The notes: generated by a model from the sequence alone, not told the origin. A DNA stretch of 64,000 nucleotides from Rhizopus arrhizus (GCA_024220505.1 JAKZZE010000008.1:434001-498000), one strand, 5' to 3'; positions 53,657 to 64,000 are shown, counted from the stretch's first letter. A program made the numbers and translations.

Positions 53657-55466
53657 TTATATTGTCCAAATATATCTTTTACTGATCTGATGCTGACTAT
53701 TATCTGCGTTTGATGTCAGAACCTCCAGTAAAGATTGCCAGTATCGAACACTCTTAGAGCTGTCAGCAAATAGATACATTACGCTTGAAACACCAAATGA
53801 TAAAATAATTCCATATTTCTTTCCTAAATAAATTTCTTCTTGGATATCATCCGAGGGGCATGTGTTTACTCCAGTTAAATTTTCAATGGAAATACTTTCC
53901 ACAGGTGTTCCCCGTCTTTCATTTAGTCTTAAGAGTAATTGGTTTTTTTCATAGGTTACCCAATAGCGAACCCATGTCTATTCAAATTTGATTTTAGTGA
54001 AATTACAACCATACAAAAGAGTTTAAACATACGGGATAAGAATCACCTTTGACATAAAATGTTAAATAGTCGCCTCCTTGACAAAACATCAACACATCTC
54101 GTTCGATTTGAGATTCGAATCCTTTTGATTCATCGTTATCTTCCAGCCAAAATGAAAGGGTAAGCTCTAAAGCTAAAGAAGGGTTTTGCAAAGGAGACGT
54201 TTGAATAGCATATTGGCCTATTCCTTTATTTGCAAAACTAGACAAAGGATTCTCACCAGAATTAAGTTGAAGATGAGCATCAACTGCATTTTCCAACGTG
54301 CTTACAGTGCTATTACTACTTGTTGAGTTACTTCTTCCTAGTTGCTTGAGGCGGCCAACGAGACTTAATGAGCTTACAGCATGAATATTTAGACTACAAT
54401 CTAATGTAAATTTTCCTTGAATAGCACTAAATAGCGATAATAATAAGAATATGTATATATTTAAAAAAGCAAGTTAAGCCTTTACAATGATAAAGTTGCA
54501 TGCGGATTTGACGTACTGACTCCTCTAGCGACTCGCTTCATCACACCAGAGTAGGTTTGGGTTTCATTATTAGTGACTTGCATACTCAAAGTATAAGGAA
54601 AGGCTAAATATAAGTATGCATAAGTAAAACGGAAAGATCAATTCATAAGTATTTTACTTTTGGACGATGAAAGGTTTGTAATTTGCAGAACTGATTTAAA
54701 TTGATAATTGAGTTATGCAGTGTTTCTCTTTTATTTTTATTACTTACTTTTGCAATGTAAAGTCATTTTTTTGTAAGGATTTTCAGAGCTCAATGTTTTT
54801 GGGTTCCTATGATCAAGTAATATTCGTAAATAAACAGGCACTAGTTTACCACTCTTTTTTATATTTTCACCCTTGGATATATGTTTTATCTTCATCAAAT
54901 AATAAGTAACCGTCGTTTTCGGTAGATGAAATCGTTTGTTCACTAGACACTGGCTTTAGGAGGTTTCTAATAGACTTTCCTACCCACGTACTAGCTCTTG
55001 TAAGACCTTCCTTCATTGTTGCATTTGTGTGGTTACTGCTACTGTTAGCAGAAAGGGTAATAGATACTTCAGATGGTAAACTTGGTAATGTACGAGTTGT
55101 CAGTTCATTACATTGTTTATCATCAACTTTATTAAAAGTTGTAAAACTTGGCATAGTTTGTGACTTCTTGGGTGATGATAATGGGGATTTTGTGGATGGC
55201 AAAAGTTCATCGGAATCAAATAGTACAGTACTAGTTGTAGAAAAAGAAGGTTGTCGTTTTATCTTCAAATCCAAGTCCCGGAACTGCTTAATAAGCTTTT
55301 TAGCCTGCATGGATGTAACTTTTTTTTGTAAGAAGCCGGCAAGTTGATTAGAAGAGGAAGATACAGCCAACTTTAACTTTCTACTATTCTTTTTTTCTCT
55401 CTGGTCTTGGCTGGAGTACGGTTGTACGCTATTTGTCCTGAATCGTTTTAATGAGGCTGCCAGCAT
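53657..55466 (-). CDS. Anillin-like PH-domain protein
   Basis: Minus-strand exons: 55466 to about 54951 or 54985, about 54871-54748, 54603-54517, 54415-54033, 53977-53657. All later phases agree. The first junction is uncertain: the N-terminal frame runs to a stop at 54867 while the next exon uses another frame, so an intron with a weak donor (54950 or about 54984) and acceptor CCAAG is assumed. The N-terminus is basic and Ser-rich. The middle (LVPVYLRILLDHRNPKT, FPYTLSMQV, FTLDCSLNIHAVSSLSL) resembles an anillin-homology/C2-like region. The end is a PH domain (GGDYLTFYVKGDSYPTWVRY, closing helix VRYWQSLLEVL). Anillins scaffold septins and actomyosin at division sites. Family call is moderate; a frameshift mutation at the first junction is possible. 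Confidence 0.6.
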
Positions 55467-55689
55467 GTTGTTTGCAAAGAAAAAGAAAATGGAGAGAACA
55501 GAAAGAAAAACACAAGATAATGCTTTATAGGTATGCTTTCAAGAACGAAGGCTATTTTATTTCTTTTTCTTTTTTTTTTAAAAAAAAAGCAAACTATTTT
55601 TGGTTGTAATTCAATAGGAAGCATTCTCCATTACTTTCACATATGAAAAGTACTTAAAATTCCAGCTTTAAGTAGGTAATAACAGAAAA

Positions 55690-56855
55690 TTAATCGACAA
55701 TTTGATTGTAGTCTGGATGGCAGTCTACAGTTATATCTCTAATTTCAGCATTAATTGTTTGAGGTTGGGACCACTAAAGCAAAAATTAATATAAAATACT
55801 CTTCATTTATGAAGGGCTTATAAATCTCATTTACATCAATAGGGCCATGAGACCATTGGGCAGTACCAGATTCAATACTTCCATCCCATAATCCAAATTG
55901 AATGCGTCTAAATAAAGCTACTTAACATTCTGTACTCCATTTTTTAATTCTAAAACTGGCTTGCAGCCAAAACTTACGCTGGTTGTGATGGAAATTTACA
56001 GTGTCCATTTGAGTCGCATGTTTCTATTCTTGCTTTCGTACGCACTATCTCATCGTCTACAGACCATTCTATTTTATCTGGCTCCCAGTTAATCGTGTAT
56101 TTATGAAAATCTGCGTTTGTTGCAGCACCCTTGACTATATGGGAAGCACCATTAATACTGTATTCTTTTGTATTTCCCCAGAAATAATTTGTCCTGCAGT
56201 ATAAATAAATGATTAGTCTAAATAATATAAATTGTTATATAATGCTTGAATGTACTGAACATGATTATAATCTCCTCCTATGAATTCAAAATCGATTTCA
56301 TCACCACCATCGCCCATCAAGATGAATGCGGTAACAGAACCTCCAGTGCCTGCAGCTTTTATATTTGCAGACATCTTACCATATCTCATGTAAACGGTTG
56401 AGTTCAAAGTTGGTCCTCTACCTCCAATCTGATTATATGGCATATCTATATATTTATATAACCGTATGTAAGTGTTTGAATATTTTGAGAAAACAAAAAA
56501 CTGTATATTCACGTCTTTCATCATGCAGGCGAATATATTCATCTGGTGGTAGAAGATTAAACTGAATACTGTTTTCCAAAATTTCATATGTGTCTTGCAT
56601 ACTATTTTCCACTTGCCAACCACGTAAATTAGTAGCAAAATTGGTACGGTAATTATGACAGATAGGCTTTTGTTCATCAGAATAGGTCTGCTGAAGGTTA
56701 ATAGGTGTCTTTAGAGATAGTCTGTTAGTAGGAACTGGGGCATATAGAACAGAAGAAGTGATATCTTCTTCGGACATATCTTGAGCAGCATTACCAAACT
56801 GCCCTAATGCAAGTGCAAGCGGTATTAAACCAAAGTAATGTTTAAGAATAGTCAT
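55690..56855 (-). CDS. GH16 cell-wall transglycosylase (Crh-like)
   Basis: Five exons on the minus strand: 56855-56513, 56445-56256, 56193-55978, 55907-55835, 55773-55690; phases all fit, 301 aa. Residues 1-23 are a signal peptide (LKHYFGLIPLALALGQFGNA). The catalytic motif GDEIDFEFIGGD (DEIDFE: nucleophile and acid/base glutamates) is near residue 165. RGPTLNSTVYMRYGKMSANI before it and NWEPDKIEWSVDDEIVR after it are typical of GH16. Crh/Utr2 enzymes link chitin to beta-glucan outside the cell. No GPI-anchor tail or chitin-binding module is visible, so it may be fully secreted. In a Mucoromycete wall rich in chitin/chitosan the acceptor may differ; that is inference. Confidence 0.93.
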
Positions 56856-58763
56856 TGAGCGTTAAAAAAGCTGACAAAATTAAATCAAAATGAAGAAATC
56901 ACGCATTTTTATATTGCTTTGCCCTAAAAAATATGTTTATTAAAAATGGCCGTTAATGAAAGAAAAAAAGAATGATGTATGAAATCAAAACCTCGGATGT
57001 TTTTATTAGTGTTTTTATTTCATCTAGCCTTATATTAATAAATTAGAATTCGTACATGAATGTGTCAAGTCAGAGCAACATTGCTTTTTGAAAATAGCAT
57101 AGCTTCCGATGTATAGCTTTCTAGTGGAAAATTTATTTCAATAGCTTCCAGATTGAATTTACTAAAAGAATATAATTTATCCGGAAATCCAGACTTCTGT
57201 AGTAAATAATGTCTGAATGGATCAGAGCACTTACTCAATAAATATAGGATAGTGCTAGCAGAATTTGAAATTTATAATGTAGAATTATAGAAAGCAGTAT
57301 ATCACAAGACCTTATTGAAAGAGTTGTCTCTAATGTTATTTTCTGTTCATTGATAGTAACAGTGCAATTTTAAAAAAAAACATTTGTTCTAAAACACAGC
57401 AATATAAGTAATATATATATAAAAGAAACTATATAGAAGAATTTGAAGCAAAAAATATTGATATTCAACTGTGTTATTTTCGTAGTAAAATTAAATGCAC
57501 TATACATCCAGAGAAGTTGATTAATATTACTCATTGGTCTGTTTAAATGGTCAAGCAATCGAGATGTTTGCATGATTGCACTATCGCATGAAAAATACAT
57601 TTAAAATGTCTCTTTTTTCTTGTTTTTTCTTTTTCTTTATCTCAACTATAGAGAATATAGCATCCAATTCAGCTGAATATTTGATTGTATTTCTTCTTGA
57701 AAACAAGGTTTTATTACTTTTCTATTTAATATAAAAAATCAATATGAAATGTTTCTTAGTTATTTTACTAAACTAGAGCCTAGTGTTTCTTATAAGTAAA
57801 GTATGAAAGGAAGACATGTCATAAAGTTAACTTATAAGCACATGCGCTCGACAGATTAAGGTCATGATTGCTTACTATTATAAAATTTATGCATTAGCTT
57901 TTTTCAAACTATTTCTTGTTGTTTATATACAATAATTAATAAACATGTGCTCAATTCTATATTATCGATTGTGCTTATTGTGCCATTTACTTAAATAAAC
58001 CAATTATGCCTGAGATTTGTTGTGTGTGTGTGTGTTTTTTTTCCACTATCCTTTGGTTTAAGCTACAAAGTTTTTTTTTTAGATAACATAGGGTAATATT
58101 CTCCTTTATAAAACAGCCAATTATTTCAATAAATTTGAGCCTACAATGCAATCATTGTCGCTTTTAAGAGTGGTAGTAAGTGTATAGATAGTTAATGGTA
58201 GTACGTTGTCGTCTTGAGTAAACAAGCCAAAAAATCTTGTTAATGAGTAAGTGCTATTTTGGTGGAAATTTGTTTGTAGTTGCCTTATGTGAGCTATAGA
58301 ATCATAGGCAGATGAGAACATTTACAATTTGAGAATTTGTTGAATGCATTGTGGACTAATTGTATAGATGGTTCGGGTAGAAAATATAAGCATATTAGCT
58401 TGATATAAAATCCTTAGCTGATGGCTTTGCCCCAGGTTGAATAGCTTGATTGTCTATTCTAATACTTGAGATCACGAGCAAGCTCATCGTCTTTAAACAT
58501 ATCATAATTTTTTCTGCATTATCCATCGTTATTTTAGTGGCGTTTAACATGTTTGGATATTGTGATGTATGATTACGTATCGAGGGAATTTGGTTTAAAT
58601 TTTTTTTGGTAATGAATGTTCAATACTAGAATATCTAGAGTATAACTCAACACCATTAATTTCAAAAGCGCAGTCTTCATCTACTAATATATTTTTCAGC
58701 TCATAAAAATATTAGTTAAACAATTGCATAAAAACACATCAACACAAAGTTTCCCTCAACAGC
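56856..58763. other. Intergenic, no gene seen
   Basis: AT-rich. Short minus frames at 57370-57600 and 58121-58321 lack resemblance to known families. A TG microsatellite lies near 58020-58034. Confidence 0.45.
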
Positions 58764-59246
58764 TTTTTTTTATCTTTTTTTTTATCTGTATCTCATCTTG
58801 GCTTCTGATGTATGATTGAGGAAATCAAGCGCAGGTGCTACAGCTATGTTTCCTCCTCTTGTTACTGTATAGTTTGTCTTTGTTCTATGAATACATCAGG
58901 TATTGACCTGAGAATAAGATAAGTCACATCAATTTGTGTATACAGCAAGTAGAGGTAAATAGCACATAGTCAAGCCCATTCAAAGCCCTGCTTATCAATA
59001 TTATCCTGTTCTTTGTATCCAGATCGAGTCTTTGGAAAATCCAGACAGGCTGAAAAGTCATACTGAATGCTTTCTTTCTGATGCACTGTTTCTTCTTTTA
59101 AAGCTGTTGGTAAGTGAATCACTAAAGCTTGTGCATATTTTACAGGTACCTTGTTTAAGTAAAAGACAAAATATTAATGTAGGACTTCCACTGCGACCCT
59201 TTATTCTCTTTATAAAAAGTGCAAGGTGCAGCATTAGAAGTTAATG
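58764..59246 (+). repeat. Left arm of a 483-bp inverted repeat
   Basis: It matches 63135-63617 in reverse complement with no difference that I noticed. A 70-codon frame (59032-59244) recurs exactly in the other arm. On the opposite strand the arm encodes an open stretch with VPVKYAQALVIHLPTALKEE and CLDFPKTRSGYKEQDNIDKQ, ending FEWA and a stop, which looks more protein-like. It has no start codon. Confidence 0.9.
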
Positions 59247-59249
59247 AAG

Positions 59250-60000
59250 ATATAGCAAACATAGTGAATACGACTGGAAAGGGAGCGTTTGTAGGCATTC
59301 ATATTTCGCTACTTATTACTGTTAATGTCATATCAATATTAGCTATTCTGTATGCCCCATCGATGGGTTCTTGACTTGGTTAAGCAACTTTATCAATATA
59401 AAGGAGTTGTCACTACAACTGGCGATAGGCTATCTATTTGTACCGATAAAGTTGTTATATAGTTAATACACGAAAAATGCACTTGAAGTTCATTATCTGT
59501 ACCTTTAGTCAAACAGTAGACACTCTGCGTACTGCTTAAGATTTACATTCTACTTTTGGTGAGCTTCAAAAGGCTAAAGAGAAGGAGTTATTAGAAGAAG
59601 AAAGAGCAAAGCTAGAAGAAGTCGCTGCTACAAAGGTACTATCTATCTAACTAAACCCATCACTGTCTAATAACAGCATTTTTTAAAAAGGTTTGGAGAC
59701 TATCTGAAGAGGGTTGCAACTAGAAATCGAAGGTGTTCTGCATGGTATGTGTGTAAGGAGATGAGGTGTTTACCGACAAAAACTTCTCAAAGAAAGAGCT
59801 CGAAAGCAGACTTCGTTCACTGGGAATCATTGCCAACATCTACCAAAGCGTCAAGCCTAAAGGGCCAGAGCTTCAACAGCAGCAGCAGTAATTTTGGGGG
59901 GTTTTCCTCTTTTTTCTTTACTACAGAGGAGGTCTACCCACAGTATGTTATTCTACGGGAAGTGCCTGGCCTAGATCAGATTCTGTAGCCTGAGCTTGAT
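59250..60000 (+). pseudogene. Eroded coding segments between the inverted arms
   Basis: Plus-strand pieces look like former exons: RWVLDLVKQLYQYKGVVTTT (about 59365), a coiled-coil GELQKAKEKELLEEERAKLE (about 59560-59630) ending at a GTACTA donor with a CTAAC branch-like site, and KELESRLRSLGIIANIYQSV followed by KPKGPELQQQQQ (about 59800-59887). Stops and frame changes separate them. Family unknown. Confidence 0.4.
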
Positions 60001-60507
60001 AATTTAGTCCTAAACTTATCGTGCAAAAGTGGAGTTGACAGAGGCTAGTTTACTGGTCCAGTGCATGGGTTCAAGTGGCCTACTACAGCCGCTTTTACAA
60101 TATGTGGAACAGTGAACACCACCCAACATCTTTTTGTTGGTTAGGGATCTGGGGATTTTCTTTTTGAAGTCAGATAAACTTCCACCTTTTCGCGGTTAAC
60201 TCTGTTAATCAAAGTAATTATGAACGCTTTGAGAACTAAGCAAAGTTTTAAGAGTAATATATTTTGTGTACTAATAAAATGTTGCGTTCAAGCCCTCTCA
60301 TTCTGTGTGCAATACTATTTTCCGTATAAATCATACGTATGATTATGAGCTATACTATCATGTTACAATGTATACAACAAACTATTTTATTTACGGCCAA
60401 TCATCGTTAAAGAGATCAACTCTTGCTGGCTTGTACTCTTTTCTGGCTCTCTTGGCCAAAGCAATATTCTTATTCCTGATAGGTCCGGCAAGGGTGTTCT
60501 CGTATAC

Positions 60508-61569
60508 GATTAAACAAGTTTTATTTATTTATTAAACCCAAGTGGGCACGTAGTATTTTTATACTAATTTTGCCCGGGTCAGTTCAAAGAGTGAAAGAAG
60601 TATCCAAAAACCCCTCTGGGATTGAGGGTAAAAAAGTTATAGTTTGAAGAAAGGGAACAGAGAAATGGATCTCAGAAAGAGAGGCTACTGAGAAAACAGT
60701 AAGTAGAGCTCATGTGTTTTTGACGGGAAAGAGCTCAGGAAAGTCGCCACGATCTATATATCCTTTGTTAGCGAAGAAATTGGCTACAGCCCGCTTGATA
60801 GGGCCTCTAAGGTGATCGAGAGCACGAAGGATACTACACAGAAACAGGCCACGTGCGATGCATGTCCTTTCCGCTTCGTCACAGTCGTCGAATTTAGGAT
60901 CACGAAGGTTCGAGGGGTCTAAAGGATCATAATCATCTTGAACGGGGATCTCAAATTTTTTTAATAGCGAACGGAGCTCAGTTTTGTAATCATTATGAAT
61001 TAGGAGGGCAACAAGGTCGCGGTCAGGATAATGAATGTTGAGGATACGCCTGGTGTTAATATTCAGTTGTCGCAGACGAGAGCGTATTTGACCTATAGGA
61101 AGGCGGCAGCGTATAGGCAGGTATAGGAACTTGTAGCCATGGTTGGTCGAGCGAACACTGAAGGTGCCAGCAGCAGCCATTTGACTAGGAAGGGGCGTGG
61201 AAGCTTCAAGCTTGGCAGCTTTCTGAGGAGGAGAAGAACCTAAACCGGAAGGAGGAGGACGTTTCTGAGGAGACTTGGGTTGCGATGAGGTTTCGGATGC
61301 CAGTGAGGGAGACGTAAGTGGAGGAGATATCGGTGGAGAAGAGACTAAAGTGGAAGCGGGTTTCTTAGAAGCAACGGCGTTGGATGCATGAGCTAATCGC
61401 TCAAGGAGGGAAGCGTTTTGTTGCTTGAGTCGGGTGATTTCAGCCTTAGCTGCAGCGAGTTCTGCTTGTAGCTGCTTTACAGTTGGCATGGATCAAGTCT
61501 GTTGTAGTGGATAGCTTTCCAAATAAGGTAAGAATCTATGGAAAGTGATGGAAAGCGGAAAAAGGGGTC
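60508..61569 (-). mobile_element. ORF1-only LINE-derived element (about 1.06 kb)
   Basis: Bounded on both sides by the 14-bp GTGTTCTCGTATAC (60494-60507, 61570-61583). On the minus strand it has about 80 bp of leader, one complete ORF (61489-60710) and a 3' UTR. That UTR (CCCGGGTCAGTTCA, then GGGATTGAGGGTAAAAA) is clearly related to the one of the neighbouring LINE fragment (CCCGAGGCAGTTCA, GGGATCAAGGGTAAAAA), and both end at GATTAAACA. There is no RT region. A short, seemingly complete ORF1-plus-3'UTR copy resembles mammalian HAL1 (half-a-LINE) elements. Confidence 0.65.
60710..61489 (-). CDS. LINE ORF1-like protein: coiled coil plus RRM-like domain (259 aa)
   Basis: ATG at 61489. Residues 4-40 form a leucine-heptad coiled coil (KQLQAELAAAKAEITRLKQQ), followed by a Pro/Ser-rich linker. 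Residues about 115-175 contain YKFLYLPIRCRLPIGQIRSR, then LNINTRRILNIHYPDRDLVA and LLIHNDY, a beta-alpha-beta pattern compatible with an RRM. The C-terminal part is helical. Coiled coil, RRM and C-terminal domain in that order is the plan of L1-type ORF1 RNA-binding proteins. The frame is intact. No knuckle motif is seen. Confidence 0.65.
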   Translation of the reverse strand: MPTVKQLQAELAAAKAEITRLKQQNASLLERLAHASNAVASKKPASTLVSSPPISPPLTSPSLASETSSQPKSPQKRPPPSGLGSSPPQKAAKLEASTPLPSQMAAAGTFSVRSTNHGYKFLYLPIRCRLPIGQIRSRLRQLNINTRRILNIHYPDRDLVALLIHNDYKTELRSLLKKFEIPVQDDYDPLDPSNLRDPKFDDCDEAERTCIARGLFLCSILRALDHLRGPIKRAVANFFANKGYIDRGDFPELFPVKNT

Positions 61570-61583
61570 GTGTTCTCGTATAC

Positions 61584-62763
61584 GATTAAACAGATTTTTA
61601 TTTATAAATAATTAAACCTCTATTGGGCGCACGATTGTAATATTACATCTTTTCCGCCCGAGGCAGTTCATAAAGTAAGGATAGTGGTGACTAAAAAACC
61701 CTTTTGGGATCAAGGGTAAAAATGCTTTGGAAAAAGTGAAAAGGGATCAAGTGTAAAAGACACTAGTGAGAAGGAAAAGAGGGTAGCCATTCTAAGAGTC
61801 TTTGCCCAAGGTGAGTGGGCGGAGTAGGTGGGATCTTATCGTGATATAGGTAATCTAGTTCATATAGGATTCTGCATATAGTTGGCCAGCGAATGGTCCA
61901 CGAGAGTGTTCTGTTAGGAGAGCGAGGTTTCTTGGTAGGTAGCATATTTAAAAGGAAGGACAATGGATCAGAGATGGTTTCGGGCATCATGAGTCTACGA
62001 TGCATCTGGAGACAATGAATGGTATGGGCTTTTGTAAAGGATTGGTCAGGGTGTCGAGGGCAGGATTTGTATCGACCACCAGGGACCCAGCCAAGACGCC
62101 AACGTATGCAACGACTTCTTTCAGACTTGGACATAGGTAGCCATAGGACAGGGTCAAGAGAGATAGTTGGGCGGCAGTGTTGAAGGAGAACGGAGGCATA
62201 CGTGGAACGTTTATGATCGAGGTTGCCTTGACGGTAGTCTCGTTGTATCGACTTCAAAGAGCGACGGTCCAGGGACTCAGGGTCAGGGAGGCATCTCTTC
62301 CAAATGGGAGACCTAGAGAGTTTGTACCATTGGGAGTGACTTCGGGACTGGCGGATATGTGGAAGAAGATGGTGTAACAGAGCATCTTCGGGAAGAGTAA
62401 GGGAACGTAGAAGGAACTGAGATTGTAGAGCATAAGCACGTTCCTGCATCGTTGGTAGCTTCGACATATGTAGCATTACTGCGATGGAAGATGTGTGGGA
62501 GCCACCGAAAATCCGACGCAAACAGACGTTTTGGGCATCTTCCAGTTGTTTACTAAGGAATTTGGTGATCTTGGTAATGGCCAGGCCGTATTCCAGTTGA
62601 GCACGAACAATGTGACTGTAAAAGCGGGTACCAAGAAGAGGAGAAAAGCCTTTAGGGTGAACACCAATGGCTGAGAGTTGGTTCATAGTGGCAAGGGCTT
62701 TGGTCTTGTTTTGATTGACCAATGCAACCGCATCGAGATAGCCTCCAGGGCGAAAGGGAATTC
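61584..62763 (-). mobile_element. 5'-truncated LINE fragment in tandem at the same target
   Basis: It lies between GTGTTCTCGTATAC copies at 61570-61583 and 62764-62777. It carries the last third of an RT ORF and a 3' UTR related to the neighbour's. Truncation is abrupt at 62763. There is no poly-A tail; the 3' end reads GATTAAACAG next to the repeat. Confidence 0.75.
61763..62763 (-). pseudogene. LINE RT C-terminal fragment (5' truncated)
   Basis: About 334 codons open from the truncation junction. It contains a thumb/connection-like region: MNQLSAIGVHPKGFSPLLG, YSHIVRAQLEYGLAI, LEDAQNVCLRRIFGGS and a Trp/Arg-rich end. It retains one Cys/His cluster (SCPRHPDQSFTKAHTIHC), probably the RT C-terminal zinc motif. 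The RT active site is missing. The family differs from the LINEs at 17-19.6 kb, which have no such sequence. Confidence 0.75.
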
Positions 62764-62772
62764 GTGTTCTCG

Positions 62773-62880
62773 TATACACCACTTCCAGAAATTAAAGTTG
62801 TCGTGGCTTGTCGCAATTATATATAAATTGTATTATAGAAGTTTACAAAATGCGACTTTAATTTCTGAAAATAGTGTATA
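62773..62880. repeat. MITE-like 108-bp inverted-repeat element
   Basis: Both ends read TATACAC inward, followed by imperfect TIRs sharing CAGAAATTAAAGT (CCAGAAATTAAAGTTGTCG left; the complement of GCGACTTTAATTTCTG right). There is no coding capacity. TA at the ends fits a Tc1/mariner-derived MITE. Its left end overlaps the LINE target repeat. Confidence 0.55.
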
Positions 62881-63134
62881 ATGGGGCAGTTATAGAAGTT
62901 AAAAGCAAACGTATAGCAAAGTACGTATGTCATTCCTTTCTTTTTACTTTCTGTTGCGTGTCAGCAAGTAGTAAGTGGAAAATACTCTATGCAGATTTTG
63001 AAGTTCCAGAGTGTTACCATGATTACTCAATCAAACCTCGAATCCATGTCTTCATTTGTGAACCTCGTAAATTTAATTCTTATACTATTGTTTATTGGTT
63101 CCGACGGTATAATACTAATCATGCTTTGGCTTCA
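62881..63134 (+). other. Possible coding relic before the right inverted arm
   Basis: An open frame to 63140 contains WKILYADFEVPECYHDYSIK, IHVFICEPRKF and TIVYWFRRYNTNHALASH. Composition is protein-like, but no start, splice partner or family is evident; its end runs into the right arm. Confidence 0.25.
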
Positions 63135-63617
63135 CATTAACTTCTAATGCTGCACCTTGCACTTTTTATAAAGAGAATAAAGGGTCGCAGTGGAAGTCCT
63201 ACATTAATATTTTGTCTTTTACTTAAACAAGGTACCTGTAAAATATGCACAAGCTTTAGTGATTCACTTACCAACAGCTTTAAAAGAAGAAACAGTGCAT
63301 CAGAAAGAAAGCATTCAGTATGACTTTTCAGCCTGTCTGGATTTTCCAAAGACTCGATCTGGATACAAAGAACAGGATAATATTGATAAGCAGGGCTTTG
63401 AATGGGCTTGACTATGTGCTATTTACCTCTACTTGCTGTATACACAAATTGATGTGACTTATCTTATTCTCAGGTCAATACCTGATGTATTCATAGAACA
63501 AAGACAAACTATACAGTAACAAGAGGAGGAAACATAGCTGTAGCACCTGCGCTTGATTTCCTCAATCATACATCAGAAGCCAAGATGAGATACAGATAAA
63601 AAAAAAGATAAAAAAAA
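63135..63617 (-). repeat. Right arm of a 483-bp inverted repeat
   Basis: Reverse complement of 58764-59246. The outer end is an A-rich GATAAAAAAAAAGAT tract. The inner end breaks at TTAATG/CATTAA. Confidence 0.9.
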
Positions 63618-63656
63618 AGAGAATAAGGCAATAAGATTCTTACACACCAGGTAACA

Positions 63657-64000
63657 TATTGAGAGTGGATTTAGTGACCGAACACATAGTTTTGAGATCA
63701 AGACATTGACACCTTATTTAAAAGGAGAACAAGTTTATATAAAGCATGGCCCTCACGATAATCTGGCTACGTCACGAAAGTATGAGTTTGTGTGGTCTCG
63801 AACTCCTTACAATCCTGTTTTGCTGGATCAAGAGCTATGAAGGCAATTTTCATAGATTGAGTCGGCGCGAGGATTGAAGATCAAAAAGAATGTGTTGGAA
63901 GGAGTAAGGCAATGTAGTGTTGTTGAGAAAAAGAGAGAAGAGTCTGTTATTGACATGGACCTCTTTACAATTCTGGAAATATGTTGGACCGTCATGAACA
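63657..64000 (+). pseudogene. SET-domain (SETD4/LSMT-type) gene fragment, broken
   Basis: From about 63691 the frame reads FEIKTLTPYLKGEQVYIKHG, PHDNLATSRKYEFVWSRTPY, NPVLLDQEL then a stop at 63838. The GEQV.I.YGPHDN…L…YGFV pattern is the end of the SET catalytic core in SETD4/Rubisco-LSMT-like methyltransferases. Here Y is H before GPHDN and G is E in the YGF motif, and stops follow, so it is decayed. A substrate-binding tail continues faintly (KIKKNVLEGVRQC, DMDLFTILEICWTVM) to the window edge. Confidence 0.65.

Noticed and set aside
59032..59244. 70-codon frame repeated in both inverted arms, as a gene
   Set aside because: It begins at a non-ATG context within a repeat and the opposite strand looks more protein-like; kept only as evidence for arm identity.

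Overview
The window is nuclear DNA of an early-diverging fungus, most probably Mucoromycota (Mucorales-like). The evidence is AT-rich intergenic DNA with long A/T runs, intron-dense genes with 40-80 nt introns (GT-AG plus two apparent GC-AG), fungal housekeeping proteins, a Crh-type GH16 wall enzyme, an F-BAR RhoGAP, and many Ty3-like, LINE-like and Tc1/mariner-like elements. The lineage is inferred from protein style; no marker gene settles it. All exon joins are read by eye from splice signals and frame continuity.

Region 1 (1-16.6 kb) is gene-rich: a C2/CEP120-like protein (2162-3721, -), an importin-alpha relic (about 3870-4193, -), an unrecognised Ser-rich protein (5841-7351, +), a membrane-anchored PACT-domain protein (7373-8376, -), succinyl-CoA ligase alpha (8617-9881, +), eL28 (10459-10982, +), an NDUFA4-family protein with an 8-nt exon (11623-12032, +), uS11/RPS14 (12378-13065, +) and a MYST acetyltransferase (13396-14815, +).

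Region 2 (16.9-22.6 kb) is a nested transposon. TA-flanked Tc1/mariner-type inverted ends (16935 and 22601) enclose two 5'-truncated LINEs with 14-bp target duplications, a broken gene, an intact PD-(D/E)XK-like protein (20898-21857) and a transposase C-terminal remnant.

Region 3 (24.1-34.3 kb) holds eIF5A (24128-24664, +), a PH-domain protein (26434-27341, -), a 2.3-kb element with 231-bp inverted ends and a decayed interior (28821-31140), and an F-BAR/RhoGAP gene of at least nine exons (31147-about 34321, -).

Region 4 (37.2-53.0 kb) is a retrotransposon cluster around one tRNA-Leu(CAA) gene (45461-45543, -). Element A (37604-45343, -) has diverged LTRs, a textbook A AAA AAC slip site between gag and pol, and an extra ORF after integrase. 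Element B (45554-53044, +) has indistinguishable 776-bp LTRs and an ATAA target duplication, and lies 10 bp upstream of the tRNA, as expected for Ty3-style Pol III targeting; its RT frame is broken by one base.

Region 5 (53.6-64 kb) holds an anillin-like PH protein (53657-55466, -), a secreted GH16 transglycosylase (55690-56855, -), then a relic zone. There, 483-bp inverted arms (58764-59246 / 63135-63617) enclose two LINE-derived insertions in tandem at the same 14-bp sequence, one apparently ORF1-only, plus a MITE-like hairpin, with a broken SET-domain gene outside the right arm.

The host genes cover energy metabolism (TCA cycle, respiratory chain), translation, chromatin, cell wall and Rho/cytokinesis control; they are ordinary neighbours, not a cluster. 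The novelty lies in the mobile DNA and in a few odd gene structures.
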